Below are positions 1 through 9,737 of a DNA stretch of 53,435 nt, one piece after another. Origin of the DNA: Streptococcus suis (GTDB taxonomy: Bacteria; Bacillota; Bacilli; Lactobacillales; Streptococcaceae); assembly GCF_019794555.1 (NCBI RefSeq), contig NZ_JAIMEP010000012.1, forward strand, positions 1 to 53,435, given 5' to 3'. How positions within the stretch are numbered: the stretch's first letter is position 1; every line of letters starts with the position of its first letter. Below the pieces are notes generated by a model that was given only the letters and a program-made list of their open reading frames with translations, had not been told where the DNA came from and did no database searches. Both the position numbers and the translations under genes were made by a program.

Positions 1-51
1 GACGAGTCAAAAGCAGTGAGGCTTGAACAAAGTGAAAGCCAGCATCTTTAG
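1..51 (+). pseudogene. Probable C-terminal tail of an IS200/IS605-family TnpB (partial, cut by window edge)
   Basis: Frame 1 is open from the window edge and reads 16 residues (DESKAVRLEQSESQHL) before a TAG at 49-51. The stop lies in the loop region of a hairpin (37-60). A coding end merging into a compact structured 3' end is typical of tnpB genes of IS200/IS605 elements, whose 3' ends encode the guide (omega) RNA. The tail is too short for family assignment, so the identity is inference. Whether the upstream gene is intact cannot be seen. Confidence 0.4.
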
Positions 52-111
52 GTGCTGGCTGGTGATGTGGGCTTATAGCCCTTGTTCAAACCACCCGTTT
101 GACGGGTGGTC
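19..111 (+). ncRNA. Structured 3' end resembling an IS200/IS605 right end / omega RNA
   Basis: Four nested or serial pairings fall in about 90 bases. TTGAACAA (23-30) pairs with TTGTTCAA (82-89). Inside this are a 10-bp hairpin at 37-46/51-60 with one G-U pair, and GGGCTTATAGCCC at 69-81. Just downstream is a 9-bp hairpin, ACCACCCGT/ACGGGTGGT (90-98/102-110). A multi-branched fold ending in a strong subterminal hairpin at a probable tnpB stop is what is expected of an IS200/IS605 right end and its guide RNA scaffold. The exact end of the element was not determined. Alternative: a plain intergenic terminator cluster, though no T-run follows. Confidence 0.35.
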
Positions 112-153
112 ATGATTATGAAATATAAAGGGATTGGAGAACAACTTGAAATA

Positions 154-318
154 TGGTCATAAATCAATTTCTGTGCATTTCTATTCCTGGTAATGTTTGC
201 AAGCTTTGTTGCAGATTTTTTCGTAACAAGTCTGTTGGCAAGAAATTCTGTTGATTATCCAAGAATATTACCTTCTCTACTTGGTAAAGAAAATACTCTA
301 CAGGAAAATTGGTTGTAA
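154..318 (+). pseudogene. Possible remnant of a membrane protein C-terminus
   Basis: After an in-frame stop, this frame reads about 54 residues to a TAA at 316-318. It begins with a hydrophobic stretch (CAFLFLVMFASFVADFFV) followed by a polar tail ending NTLQENWL. There is an ATG at 193 but no convincing ribosome site. It looks like one transmembrane helix plus the tail of a larger protein left between the mobile-element end and the trp promoter. Family unknown; it could be chance. Confidence 0.2.
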
Positions 319-352
319 AAACCGAATATTCTGAAATTTTATAAAAATATAC

Positions 353-380
353 TTGACATATTTTGAAAATAGTATAAAAT
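353..380 (+). promoter_or_regulatory. Promoter of the trp operon
   Basis: A perfect -35 TTGACA (353-358) is followed after about 16 bases by an AT-rich -10 (TATAAAAT, 373-380). It sits just before the T-box leader, so transcription would begin near 387. Confidence 0.7.
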
Positions 381-387
381 GAATACT

Positions 388-649
388 AATCAGAAGAAGT
401 AATCTTCAAGTTTGTTTTCAGAAAACTGACGGTTGTTGCGAGTCAGTAGCAAACGAAGATGAAATGGGCTGATATTTGATATGAGAAGGTAAACAATATC
501 CTTCCGGTTGGCACCCCTTACCGTGCGACTCCTTGTTGGAGGAGTTTGAGATGACAAGGTTTTTTGTATACCCTTGTTAATGGAGGTGGCACCGCGCTAG
601 CTTTGATTAGACGCCCTCGCACAGATTTTTTTCTGTGTGAGGGCTTTTT
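388..649 (+). promoter_or_regulatory. T-box riboswitch (tRNA-Trp sensing) with terminator
   Basis: The leader carries the conserved T-box core GGTGGCACCGCG (585-596) that pairs with the acceptor end of uncharged tRNA. Next comes a strong intrinsic terminator: a 12-bp stem, 613-624 with 633-644, then a T-run at 645-649. Upstream stem-I-like pairings lie at 390-480. The candidate specifier is TGG at 465-467, in a GAAATGGGCT context, consistent with tryptophan. Shortage of charged tRNA-Trp should stabilise the antiterminator and allow trp transcription. The T-box identity is seen directly; the specifier choice is inferred from position and from the downstream genes. Confidence 0.9.
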
Positions 650-670
650 GTATTCACAAAAGGAGTTCCC

Positions 671-2041
671 ATGCACAACGTACTACCAGCAGATATATTA
701 ACCCCCATTCTAGCCTTTATGCGACTAAAAGGTAAGCATAAGATTATCCTAGAATCCATTCCGAGAGAAAAGGGAAACGCTCGTTTTTCCATTATTGCCT
801 ATAATCCTGTTTACGAAATCAAATATGACCATGGTGTGTTGACCAACAATGGAGAAGTGGTGGAAGGTGATCCATTGGAATACCTACAATCTGTGGTGGA
901 AGGTTCGAATTTGACTGGAGAGACACCCTTTCAAGGAGGGGCGATTGGATTTGTTGGATATGACTTGATTAGTCTCTATGAACCCATTGGTCATATCCCA
1001 AAGGACACCATTGGAACACCGGATATGCATTTCTTTATTTATGAATCATATTTAGTATTTGATCATAAGAAGGAGATTCTCTCCATTCATGAAGATAATA
1101 CCTATAGTGGCCGTAGTTCGAGTGAGATGGAGAAAGCTCTGGCAGATGTATTAGCCGAATTAAAAAATCCAGCACCCGATGAATTTGCACCCCATGATCT
1201 TCAATCATTATCCTTCAAGAGTCATCTGGAAAAAGAAGAATTCGAAAATATGGTTAGGTCAGCAAAACAATTGATTCGGCAAGGCGATATGTTTCAATGT
1301 GTCCTTAGTCAACGTTTTTCATCAGATATTTCTGGCAACCCTTTTGATTATTACCGTAATTTACGGGTTACCAATCCATCGAACTATTTATATTTTTATG
1401 ATTTTGAAGATTACCAAATAATCGGCGCTAGTCCAGAAAGTCTTGTATCTGTAAAAGATGGAATCGTGACAACGAATCCAATTGCTGGAACTCGGCCTCG
1501 TGGAAATGATGATGAGGAGGACCAACGATTGGCGGCTGATTTATCAACAGATACGAAAGAAGTTGCTGAACATAGAATGTTGGTTGATCTGGGACGAAAT
1601 GATATTGGTCGAATTGCACAAATTGGAACTGTCGAAGTTACTAAGTATATGGAAGTTGAATATTTCCGTTATGTGATGCACTTAACAAGTATTGTCAAAG
1701 GACAATTATTGGAGAATTTGACTGCATTAGATGCATTAAAAGCTACCCTACCTGCTGGAACTGTCTCAGGAGCGCCGAAAATTAGAGCCATGCAGCGCAT
1801 CTATGAATTAGAAAAGGAAAAGCGCGGCATATATGCAGGAGCAATTGGCTATCTATCTGCTACAGGAGATATGGATTTTGCGATTGCTATTCGCACCATG
1901 GTAGTGAAAAATGGCAAAGCCTATGTGCAAGCAGGTGCAGGAATTGTATATGATAGTGTTCCAGAAAATGAATACCAAGAAACGCTGAACAAGGCAAAGG
2001 CGATGACGAAAATAGGAGAGTGCCATGATTCTTTTAATTGA
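671..2041 (+). CDS. trpE: Anthranilate synthase component I
   Basis: TrpE makes anthranilate from chorismate using ammonia delivered by TrpG; it is the committed step to tryptophan. The 456-residue protein has the N-terminal LES feedback-binding motif (27-29) and the chorismate-binding C-terminal domain. That domain shows GASPES, NPIAGTRPRG, HRMLVDLGRND and PAGTVSGAPK (about 361-370), all characteristic of the TrpE/PabB family. Full-length N-terminal Trp-binding domain and the trp context favour TrpE over PabB. AAGGAG lies just before the ATG. It is the first gene of the operon and overlaps trpG by 17 bases, suggesting translational coupling of the two subunits. Confidence 0.97.
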   Translation: MHNVLPADILTPILAFMRLKGKHKIILESIPREKGNARFSIIAYNPVYEIKYDHGVLTNNGEVVEGDPLEYLQSVVEGSNLTGETPFQGGAIGFVGYDLISLYEPIGHIPKDTIGTPDMHFFIYESYLVFDHKKEILSIHEDNTYSGRSSSEMEKALADVLAELKNPAPDEFAPHDLQSLSFKSHLEKEEFENMVRSAKQLIRQGDMFQCVLSQRFSSDISGNPFDYYRNLRVTNPSNYLYFYDFEDYQIIGASPESLVSVKDGIVTTNPIAGTRPRGNDDEEDQRLAADLSTDTKEVAEHRMLVDLGRNDIGRIAQIGTVEVTKYMEVEYFRYVMHLTSIVKGQLLENLTALDALKATLPAGTVSGAPKIRAMQRIYELEKEKRGIYAGAIGYLSATGDMDFAIAIRTMVVKNGKAYVQAGAGIVYDSVPENEYQETLNKAKAMTKIGECHDSFN

Positions 2042-2591
2042 TAACTATGATTCATTTACCTATAACTTAGCCCAATATCTAGGACAGTTTTCACCTGTGC
2101 AGGTATTGAGAAATGATGCGGAGAATCTATTCGATGAAGCAAATAAAGCAAAAGGTTTGGTATTTTCTCCAGGACCAGGTTGGCCAGCAGATGCTGGAAA
2201 AATGGAAGAAATGATACAGACTTTTGCAGATAAAAAACCAATATTGGGCATTTGTTTGGGACATCAAGCAATCGCTGAAGTTTTTGGAGGGCAGTTGAGA
2301 TTAGCCAAAACGGTTATGCATGGGAAGCAGAGTCAGATGCGAGTGGAAGGTAACTCTCCAATTTTCAATGGTTTTCAAGGAGATGTAGAAATCATGCGTT
2401 ATCACTCGATTGTCATTGATGAAATGCCAAAAGATTTTATAGTGACTGCTCGTACAACAGATGACGACGAAATTATGGCTATCCAACATAAGCAATTACC
2501 GATTTTTGGTTTGCAATTTCATCCAGAAAGTATAGGGAGTCCAGAAGGCTTACAAATGATTGAACAGTTTGTTAGAGAGGTAGTAAGATGA
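2025..2591 (+). CDS. trpG: Anthranilate synthase component II (glutamine amidotransferase)
   Basis: TrpG hydrolyses glutamine and channels ammonia to TrpE. It is a class I amidotransferase of 188 residues with the oxyanion motif SPGPGWP (48-54), nucleophile Cys77 in GICLGHQ, and His166/Glu168 in FHPES. It is a stand-alone domain, not fused to TrpD. It starts inside the end of trpE and overlaps trpD by 4 bases (ATGA). In some streptococci a trpG product can also serve PabB; nothing here decides that. Confidence 0.96.
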   Translation: MILLIDNYDSFTYNLAQYLGQFSPVQVLRNDAENLFDEANKAKGLVFSPGPGWPADAGKMEEMIQTFADKKPILGICLGHQAIAEVFGGQLRLAKTVMHGKQSQMRVEGNSPIFNGFQGDVEIMRYHSIVIDEMPKDFIVTARTTDDDEIMAIQHKQLPIFGLQFHPESIGSPEGLQMIEQFVREVVR

Positions 2592-3592
2592 AAGAAATTT
2601 TTGAAAAATTAGCTATAAAACAAGACTTATCTGAGAGAGAAATCGAAGGAGTTTTTAATCGTATTCTGAATGGAGAATTGACAGAAAGTCAGATTGCAGC
2701 TCTGTTACTAGGCTTGAAAATGAAAGGTGAAACAGTTGATGAAATTGCAGGTGTCGTAAAGTCTTTGAAAAAACATGCTGTACAATTGCCTCAAACATAT
2801 TCGGACGCAATGTGCAACTGCGGTACGGGTGGGGATCAATCGTATAGTTTTAACATTTCGACGACGGCTTGCTTTATCTTGGCAGCTGGGGGTATTCGTT
2901 TAGCGAAGGGGGGAAATCGATCGATTTCATCGAAGTCAGGTTCTGCAGATGTACTTGAAGAATTAGGGATAAATATTGCAGCGAATCCAGAAGTATTATC
3001 AAAAGCATTGTCTGAGGTTGGATTGGCTTTTGTCTTTGCTCAAACCATGCATCCAGCCATGCGCTTTATTGGTCCAGCCAGACGGGCATTGGGAGTTCCA
3101 ACAATTATGAATATTGTTGGTCCTTTAGCCAATCCCTTATCATTAGATAGTCAATTGATGGGTGTCTATCGGGAAGACTTACAGTTTGATCTGGCTCAAG
3201 TTATGAAAAAATTGGGAAGACGACGGGCACTACTTATCACAGGACCAAATCATATGGATGAAGCGGCCTTATTTGGAGAGAATCACTACACTTTGCTTAC
3301 AGATGGGAATATCCATCAGGGCAGATTTACCTTTGCTGATGTGGGTCTGAATCCATTAGAACTCGCGGATATTCAGGGTGGAGATGCTGTGGAGAATGCA
3401 GAAATTTTGTTGTCAGTTTTACATAATCAAGCAAGTCCTTACTTAGAAACGACGGTTTTAAATGCAGGTCTAGGCTTTTATGCAAATGGTAAGGTTTCAA
3501 GTATCCGTGAAGGAGTTGAATTGGCTCGAAGTCTACTTGCGGACGGTTCTGCTCTGAGAAAATTGGAAGAACTAAGGGAGGTTCAGATATGA
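2588..3592 (+). CDS. trpD: Anthranilate phosphoribosyltransferase
   Basis: TrpD transfers phosphoribose from PRPP to anthranilate. The 334-residue protein has the CGTGGD PRPP-binding loop (78-83), the family-specific NIST and KGGNRSISSKSGSAD motifs, and the usual type IV phosphoribosyltransferase length. It is translationally coupled at both ends by 4-base ATGA overlaps with trpG and trpC. Confidence 0.97.
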   Translation: MKEIFEKLAIKQDLSEREIEGVFNRILNGELTESQIAALLLGLKMKGETVDEIAGVVKSLKKHAVQLPQTYSDAMCNCGTGGDQSYSFNISTTACFILAAGGIRLAKGGNRSISSKSGSADVLEELGINIAANPEVLSKALSEVGLAFVFAQTMHPAMRFIGPARRALGVPTIMNIVGPLANPLSLDSQLMGVYREDLQFDLAQVMKKLGRRRALLITGPNHMDEAALFGENHYTLLTDGNIHQGRFTFADVGLNPLELADIQGGDAVENAEILLSVLHNQASPYLETTVLNAGLGFYANGKVSSIREGVELARSLLADGSALRKLEELREVQI

Positions 3593-4356
3593 GTCAGGAT
3601 TTTTTACAGACAATTTTACAGCAAAAGGAGGCAGAGGTTGCTCAGCTGGTAAATGAGCCAGTAGAATCTGTTCGTTCAACCTATTCGTTATTTGATTTTC
3701 TTACCAAGCAGCAGGGGCAATTACAACTGATTACTGAGGTAAAAAAAGCTAGCCCTAGTATGGGAGATATCAATCTGACGGTGGATATTACTGAGCAAGC
3801 ACGCCAATACGAAGCAGCAGGGGCTGCTATGATTTCAGTATTGACTGACCAAATTTTCTTTAAGGGGGATGTACAGTTTCTTCGTCAAATCTCAGATTTG
3901 GTTTCAATTCCGACATTAGCGAAAGATTTTATCATTGATGAAAAACAAATTATTCGCAGTCTTAATGCAGGTGCTACAGTGATACTATTGATTGTGGCGG
4001 CTTTGTCCGAAGACAGGCTCAAGGAACTGTTTGAATTTGCAACCCGTCTGGGTCTGGAAGTATTGGTTGAGACTCATAATCTTTCAGAATTAGACATTGC
4101 TCATCGCATTGGCGCAAAGATAATTGGTGTCAACAATCGGAACCTAACAACATTTGAAGTTTCCCTTCAAACTAGTCTTGACTTAGCACCCCATTTTCTA
4201 CCGGACAGAGTGTATGTATCAGAATCAGGCATTTTTACAAATGAACAAGCTGAACTTCTTGCTCCCTACTTTCATGCACTCTTAGTCGGAACAGCACTGA
4301 TGCAGTCGGAAGATGTTGCGCAAAAAGTAAAGGAGCTATCGATTGACAAAGGTTAA
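3589..4356 (+). CDS. trpC: Indole-3-glycerol phosphate synthase
   Basis: TrpC closes the indole ring from CdRP with loss of CO2. The 255-residue TIM barrel keeps the catalytic motif EVKKASPS (Glu50 onward), KDFIIDE, VNNRNL and the phosphate-binding SESGI near the C-terminus. It is separate from TrpF, as in other streptococci and unlike the E. coli fusion. The 3' end overlaps trpF by 14 bases. Confidence 0.96.
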   Translation: MSQDFLQTILQQKEAEVAQLVNEPVESVRSTYSLFDFLTKQQGQLQLITEVKKASPSMGDINLTVDITEQARQYEAAGAAMISVLTDQIFFKGDVQFLRQISDLVSIPTLAKDFIIDEKQIIRSLNAGATVILLIVAALSEDRLKELFEFATRLGLEVLVETHNLSELDIAHRIGAKIIGVNNRNLTTFEVSLQTSLDLAPHFLPDRVYVSESGIFTNEQAELLAPYFHALLVGTALMQSEDVAQKVKELSIDKG

Positions 4357-4924
4357 AATTTGTGGGTTATCTACTAAGGATGCGGTGTATGCAGCAGTTG
4401 AAACAGGAGCGGATTATATTGGATTTGTATTTGCACTAAGTAAGCGACGAGTGAGCTTGGAAAAAGCACATGAGTTGGCCCAGTTGGTTCCTCCTACAGT
4501 AAAAATAGTAGGGGTATTTGTCCAACCAAGTTTGAAAGAATTAGAAGCGGCTATTTCGGTGGTTCCATTGGACTTGATTCAGATCCATGGTGACTGGGAC
4601 GAACGTCTATCGCATCACATTTCAGTTCCAATCATTCAAGCCATTCAACTGGACAATACCCTAGGGGAGTTGAATACAAATGCAGACTACCTTCTCTTTG
4701 ATGCTCCAAAGGCAGGATCGGGTCAACTTTTTGATTGGAAACTATTAGCCCATCATAACTTTGAAAAACCATTTTTCATTGCAGGGGGCTTGACAGTGGA
4801 TAATGTAGCAGAAGCGCAATCCTTATTTTCTCCTTATGCCGTAGATGTCTCCTCGGGTGTTGAGACAAATGGACAAAAGGATGTTGAAAAAATAAAAGCA
4901 TTTATAGAAAGAGTGAAACTATGA
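4343..4924 (+). CDS. trpF: Phosphoribosylanthranilate isomerase
   Basis: TrpF isomerises PRA to CdRP. The 193-residue barrel begins with KVKICGL (catalytic Cys7) and has [15 protein letters not shown] (catalytic Asp) and AGGL motifs. The start codon is TTG at 4343, inside the end of trpC, with AAAGGAG about 8 bases upstream; no ATG fits before the Cys motif. It ends in a 4-base overlap with trpB. Confidence 0.95.
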   Translation: MTKVKICGLSTKDAVYAAVETGADYIGFVFALSKRRVSLEKAHELAQLVPPTVKIVGVFVQPSLKELEAAISVVPLDLIQIHGDWDERLSHHISVPIIQAIQLDNTLGELNTNADYLLFDAPKAGSGQLFDWKLLAHHNFEKPFFIAGGLTVDNVAEAQSLFSPYAVDVSSGVETNGQKDVEKIKAFIERVKL

Positions 4925-6129
4925 CTTACCAGCAACCAAATAAAGACGGATTCTATGGAGAATACGGCGGTCGATTCGTGCCGGAGACATTGATGACTGC
5001 TGTATTAGAACTAGAGCAGACCTACCGAACTGCAAAGGAAGATCCAGCGTTTCAGGCGGAATTTGAAGAATTGCTTGTCCAGTATGTTGGGCGAGAAAAT
5101 CCCCTCTACTTTGCCAAACGCCTTACAGATTACTGCGGAGGTGCTAAAATCTATCTAAAACGCGAAGATCTGAATCATACGGGTGCCCATAAAATTAACA
5201 ATTCGTTGGGGCAGGTATTGCTTGCGAAACGGATGGGAAAGAAAAAAATTATTGCTGAAACTGGCGCGGGGCAACATGGTGTTGCAACAGCTACCGCAGC
5301 AGCCCTCTTTGATATGGAATGTACCATTTATATGGGAGAAGAGGATGTTAAACGTCAGGCTCTCAACGTTTTTCGTATGGAATTATTAGGTGCAAAGGTT
5401 CATGCCGTAACGGATGGGTCGCGCGTGCTAAAAGATGCGGTAAATGCAGCTCTTCGAGCTTGGGTTGCTCAAGTTGAGGATACCCATTATGTTATGGGAT
5501 CTGTCCTTGGACCAGCACCATTTCCAGAAATTGTCCGTGACTTTCAGAGCGTAATTGGAAAAGAGGCAAAACGTCAATTTGCAGAGATTTCTGGTGGTCA
5601 GTTACCAGATGCTCTCTTGGCATGTATTGGTGGAGGATCTAATGCAATGGGCCTTTTCTATCCTTTTGTGGATGATACCTCTGTTGCAATGTATGGTGTT
5701 GAGGCTGCAGGACTTGGATTGGAGACAGACTTCCATGCAGCAACTTTTGCTAAGGGACGACCAGGAGTTCTTCATGGGGCTTTGATGGATGTTCTACAGG
5801 ATGAAAATGGTCAAATTTTAGAAGCATTCTCTATTTCGGCAGGTCTTGATTATCCTGGGATTGGTCCAGAACATAGTTACTTTAATACAATTGATCGCGC
5901 TACCTACGTTTCAGTAACAGATGAAGAGGCTTTAGAAGGCTTTAAATTCTTATCCCGTTTAGAAGGTATTATTCCTGCCCTAGAGTCCAGTCACGCTATT
6001 GCATATTTGCCAACCCTGGCAAAAGAATTAGGGCCAGATAAATCCATCATTGTTTGTCTTTCAGGTCGAGGGGATAAAGATGTTGCACAAGTTCGAGAAA
6101 GGCTACAAGCAGAAAAAAAGGAGAACTAA
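4921..6129 (+). CDS. trpB: Tryptophan synthase beta chain
   Basis: TrpB condenses indole with serine using PLP. It has 402 residues, with the PLP lysine in HTGAHKINN (Lys91), the catalytic Glu113 in AETGAGQHG, and the phosphate-binding GGGSNAMG loop near 236. It opens with the [10 protein letters not shown] signature of TrpB1, the form that pairs with TrpA. It ends one base before the trpA ATG. Confidence 0.97.
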   Translation: MTYQQPNKDGFYGEYGGRFVPETLMTAVLELEQTYRTAKEDPAFQAEFEELLVQYVGRENPLYFAKRLTDYCGGAKIYLKREDLNHTGAHKINNSLGQVLLAKRMGKKKIIAETGAGQHGVATATAAALFDMECTIYMGEEDVKRQALNVFRMELLGAKVHAVTDGSRVLKDAVNAALRAWVAQVEDTHYVMGSVLGPAPFPEIVRDFQSVIGKEAKRQFAEISGGQLPDALLACIGGGSNAMGLFYPFVDDTSVAMYGVEAAGLGLETDFHAATFAKGRPGVLHGALMDVLQDENGQILEAFSISAGLDYPGIGPEHSYFNTIDRATYVSVTDEEALEGFKFLSRLEGIIPALESSHAIAYLPTLAKELGPDKSIIVCLSGRGDKDVAQVRERLQAEKKEN

Positions 6130-6130
6130 T

Positions 6131-6934
6131 ATGACCAAAACCTTACAAGTTCGTTTACAGGAAATAAAGAATGCTCAAAAAGGAATTTTTATTCCTTACA
6201 TTATGGCTGGTGATCATAATCAGGGGTTGGATGGGTTATTCGAAACCATTCAATTCCTTGAACAATCGGGTGTTTCAGCAATCGAAATAGGTGTACCCTT
6301 TTCAGACCCTGTAGCTGATGGGCCTGTTATCGAAGCAGCTGGGCAACGAAGCCTAGCTAAGGGAGTGACATTAGCTTCCATAGTCAAAAAATTGAAAGAG
6401 AAGGCTAGTCAAGTTCCTCTGATTATCATGACGTATTTTAATCCAGTATTCCAATATGGTTTAGAACGATTTATTGATGATTTAGAACAAACGAGTGTCA
6501 AAGGCTTGATCATTCCAGATTTGCCTTATGAACAGGAATCAATAGTGACTGACTTTTTAAATGACAGGGATATTTGCCTTATTCGATTGGTAAGTTTGAC
6601 AACAGGTTTGGAAAGACAAAGACAGCTGGTCCAAGATGCTCAGGGCTTTGTTTATGCTGTGGCTATTAATGGGGTTACAGGTAAGTCTAACCAATACACT
6701 GATCATTTAGATCATCATTTGCACCGATTAACGGAACTGTCACCTGTACCAGTTCTAACAGGTTTTGGTGTCTCTAGTCAAGAAGATATTCTCCGCTTCA
6801 ATCGTGTTTCTGACGGTGTTATTGTTGGATCAAAAATAGTGGCGGGCTTGTGTAACGGACAGCAAAATGATGTTCAAAAGTTAGTAACATTTGGATGTGG
6901 AGTTGATAAAACTCATAGCAATTCCATATTTTAA
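6131..6934 (+). CDS. trpA: Tryptophan synthase alpha chain
   Basis: TrpA cleaves indole-3-glycerol phosphate and passes indole to TrpB. From the ATG at 6131 (AAAAAGGAG upstream) it is 267 residues. Catalytic Glu52 and Asp63 lie in [30 protein letters not shown] and TGFGVSS are also present. The same frame stays open upstream inside trpB, but starting there would add 27 residues foreign to the family. The last residues ([13 protein letters not shown]) are unlike a normal TrpA end and make it about 9 residues longer than pneumococcal TrpA, suggesting that the 3' end was altered when the downstream sequence arrived. Confidence 0.95.
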   Translation: MTKTLQVRLQEIKNAQKGIFIPYIMAGDHNQGLDGLFETIQFLEQSGVSAIEIGVPFSDPVADGPVIEAAGQRSLAKGVTLASIVKKLKEKASQVPLIIMTYFNPVFQYGLERFIDDLEQTSVKGLIIPDLPYEQESIVTDFLNDRDICLIRLVSLTTGLERQRQLVQDAQGFVYAVAINGVTGKSNQYTDHLDHHLHRLTELSPVPVLTGFGVSSQEDILRFNRVSDGVIVGSKIVAGLCNGQQNDVQKLVTFGCGVDKTHSNSIF

Positions 6935-7049
6935 TTAGTGATATATTTTTTGAATCTGTATTCAATGCACATTGCTTATAAAGGTGCTGTGTAGTGCATG
7001 CGAGTTTTAATACTTTTTGAACATCAAAAATTTCCGTAGTCAAGAGCCT

Positions 7050-7345
7050 GGATGAGTGGTCCTGGTATTGAGCCCCGCCTCAGCCTGTTACACTGAAATG
7101 AGAATGTTCAGAGCTCTATCGTCGGCTTAATGACGCGGCTGGGCAAAAAGCCCAGGACCACTACTCAGAGTTCGTGTCAACATCTCAGCGCAGTGGTTGA
7201 TTGGCAGATTTGTTCGTGTTTTACACTCCAAATCTGAGCTAATCAACTGTGCGGGGGTGGGAAGACGAACTCTTCTATGAATGGTCGAGTTCTTTCCCAC
7301 TCCCAATATTTCCAGCCTCTAACTATCTCCCAGATAGTTGAAGTT
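7050..7345 (+). repeat. Structured intergenic repeat with several inverted repeats (dispersed family)
   Basis: The gene-free stretch after trpA holds serial inverted repeats: AGTGGTCCTGG (7055-7065) with CCAGGACCACT (7152-7162); CAGTGGTTGATTGGCAGATTT (7191-7211) with an imperfect partner at 7230-7251; and a long stem of 7255-7272 with 7287-7304 (GGGTGGGAA plus GAACTC arms). A small ACTATCT/AGATAGT hairpin follows at 7322-7338. The segment GTGTCAACATCTCAGCGCAG (7174-7193) and the bases just after it recur almost unchanged near 12339-12365, so it belongs to a dispersed family. No coding signal was seen. The adjoining stretches 6935-7049 and 7346-7436 show nothing I recognise. Confidence 0.6.
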
Positions 7346-7379
7346 AGGCGAAAGTTGATTTTCATTGAGTCTAAGTTAG

Positions 7380-8411
<1,032 letters not shown>

Positions 8412-8420
8412 AATGTATTG

Positions 8421-8458
8421 AAAAGAAGCTGGACAATTTCCAGCTTCTCATTTTTTTA
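8421..8458 (+). terminator. Terminator between the GH1 remnant and the convergent membrane-protein gene
   Basis: AGAAGCTGGA (8424-8433) pairs with TCCAGCTTCT (8439-8448), followed by a T-run. It overlaps the stop codon of the minus-strand gene; A-tracts on the other side allow use in both directions. Confidence 0.8.
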
Positions 8459-9608
8459 TAGGTAAATACTGACGTGCTATCCGATTTTCTGGCTTACGAT
8501 CGTGCAGATAAATGACAATCAAGAAAAACCATTCTGCCGGCTTCATTAGCAGATAAACGAGATCTGCCTGCCAGGCTGTGCGAATATGTTTGGAAATGGG
8601 ATAGCCATATCGGTCGTAGTTAGAACGGATACATCGATGTAGGCGTGGACATCTTTCTTCTAAAATTTGTTCAAAGGCATTGGCAATTTGTAGCTGACGG
8701 TTGACCACCACACGATGACCATGGCGTTCTCCCATGCGAATGGGTTTGACCAATTTGCGGTGTCCAGCGGCTCCCACTGTACAAAGGTAGTGTTCGTCAT
8801 AGAAGGTGTTTGGTGGGGAGACTTTTTCCGATAAGGCCCAATCGCTGGTTTCTGACCACATTTGAAGCAGCTGGTCAGGTTTTTGACCAAAGAGAATGAG
8901 ATAAGAGCCAAGAACTGCAAGATAGGGCAGGCTGAAGAAGAGCAACCAGATTGGCAGAGAAAGGCTTCTTTGCAGGAGAACAGAAAGTCTAGGAAAGCGT
9001 GGATTGCACTGCTTGGCTAAATCTTCTTGCCATAATTGAATGGTTTGTAAAATGGTCCGACTGTAAATAAGACAGATATTGAAGGGGACCAAACACAGAT
9101 AGGAGTAGGTGAGTAAATCTATTTCAATCAAACTAGAAAGTTGAATGGTCCACAAAACCGCAAAGACAAAACTTGGATACAGGCAGCTGATGAGGAGGAC
9201 CGTTAGGAGAGGGGAGAGGAGCTTAGTTTGGTTGATGTTCAGCACTAAATAAGCTAAAAGACCCATAAGAAGCAGGAAGAACTGCCCTGACCAGGCTTCT
9301 GTTTGAATGGGGCTGTGGATCTGGTTATTAACCAAGGTTTCTGGCCAATTGACGTATACAACTTGGGCTCCCTCAAGAGCTAGCCAACTTAACCCCGTTC
9401 CTAGAAAGAAAATCAAACCATCGTTAATCCAAAAAACATACTCTTTTAACTGTTTTTCTAAGAGTGCCATAAAGTGGCGGATGTTTTTCCAGGTCAGATA
9501 AAGAGGAAGGATCAAGCAGATTATGGGGATATTGATTACCCACATAAAAGGAACAAAGATGCTTGAGATAATATAAATTTGCCAGAATAGTTTTAAGCGT
9601 TTATTCAT
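8448..9608 (-). CDS. Multi-pass membrane protein, DUF6688-like
   Basis: A protein of 386 residues. The ATG at 9608 was chosen because a perfect AAGGAGGT lies just upstream; the frame extends 15 codons further but without a ribosome site. Several hydrophobic segments fill the first 260 or so residues (for example LFWQIYIISSIFVPFMWVIN and FFLLLMGLLAYLVL). A soluble conserved C-terminal part follows with YLCTVGAAGHRKLVKPIRMG, RHGH and NRQLQIANAFEQ, ending in another hydrophobic helix and KPENRIARQY. This C-terminal pattern recalls the DUF6688 family from memory; function unknown. It is divergent from lplA and stands alone. Confidence 0.7.
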   Translation of the reverse strand: MNKRLKLFWQIYIISSIFVPFMWVINIPIICLILPLYLTWKNIRHFMALLEKQLKEYVFWINDGLIFFLGTGLSWLALEGAQVVYVNWPETLVNNQIHSPIQTEAWSGQFFLLLMGLLAYLVLNINQTKLLSPLLTVLLISCLYPSFVFAVLWTIQLSSLIEIDLLTYSYLCLVPFNICLIYSRTILQTIQLWQEDLAKQCNPRFPRLSVLLQRSLSLPIWLLFFSLPYLAVLGSYLILFGQKPDQLLQMWSETSDWALSEKVSPPNTFYDEHYLCTVGAAGHRKLVKPIRMGERHGHRVVVNRQLQIANAFEQILEERCPRLHRCIRSNYDRYGYPISKHIRTAWQADLVYLLMKPAEWFFLIVIYLHDRKPENRIARQYLPIKK

Positions 9609-9678
9609 GATAACCTCCTTCCCTAGCCTACCATCATTTTTTAGAAAATTCAAGAATGGACAAGAAGAGTTTCAATAC

Positions 9679-9707
9679 TTGCCTTTTGTTATCGTTTCCA
9701 CTATAAT
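9679..9707 (+). promoter_or_regulatory. Promoter of lplA
   Basis: TTGCCT (9679-9684), 17-base spacer, consensus TATAAT (9702-9707), about 30 bases before the lplA start. Confidence 0.75.
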
Positions 9708-9737
9708 AAAAATTAGTTAACAATAAAGGAGTATTGC

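Noticed and set aside
6050..6130. An upstream start for trpA inside trpB.
   Set aside because: Would add 27 residues unlike TrpA; the ATG at 6131 has a good ribosome site and the canonical N-terminus.
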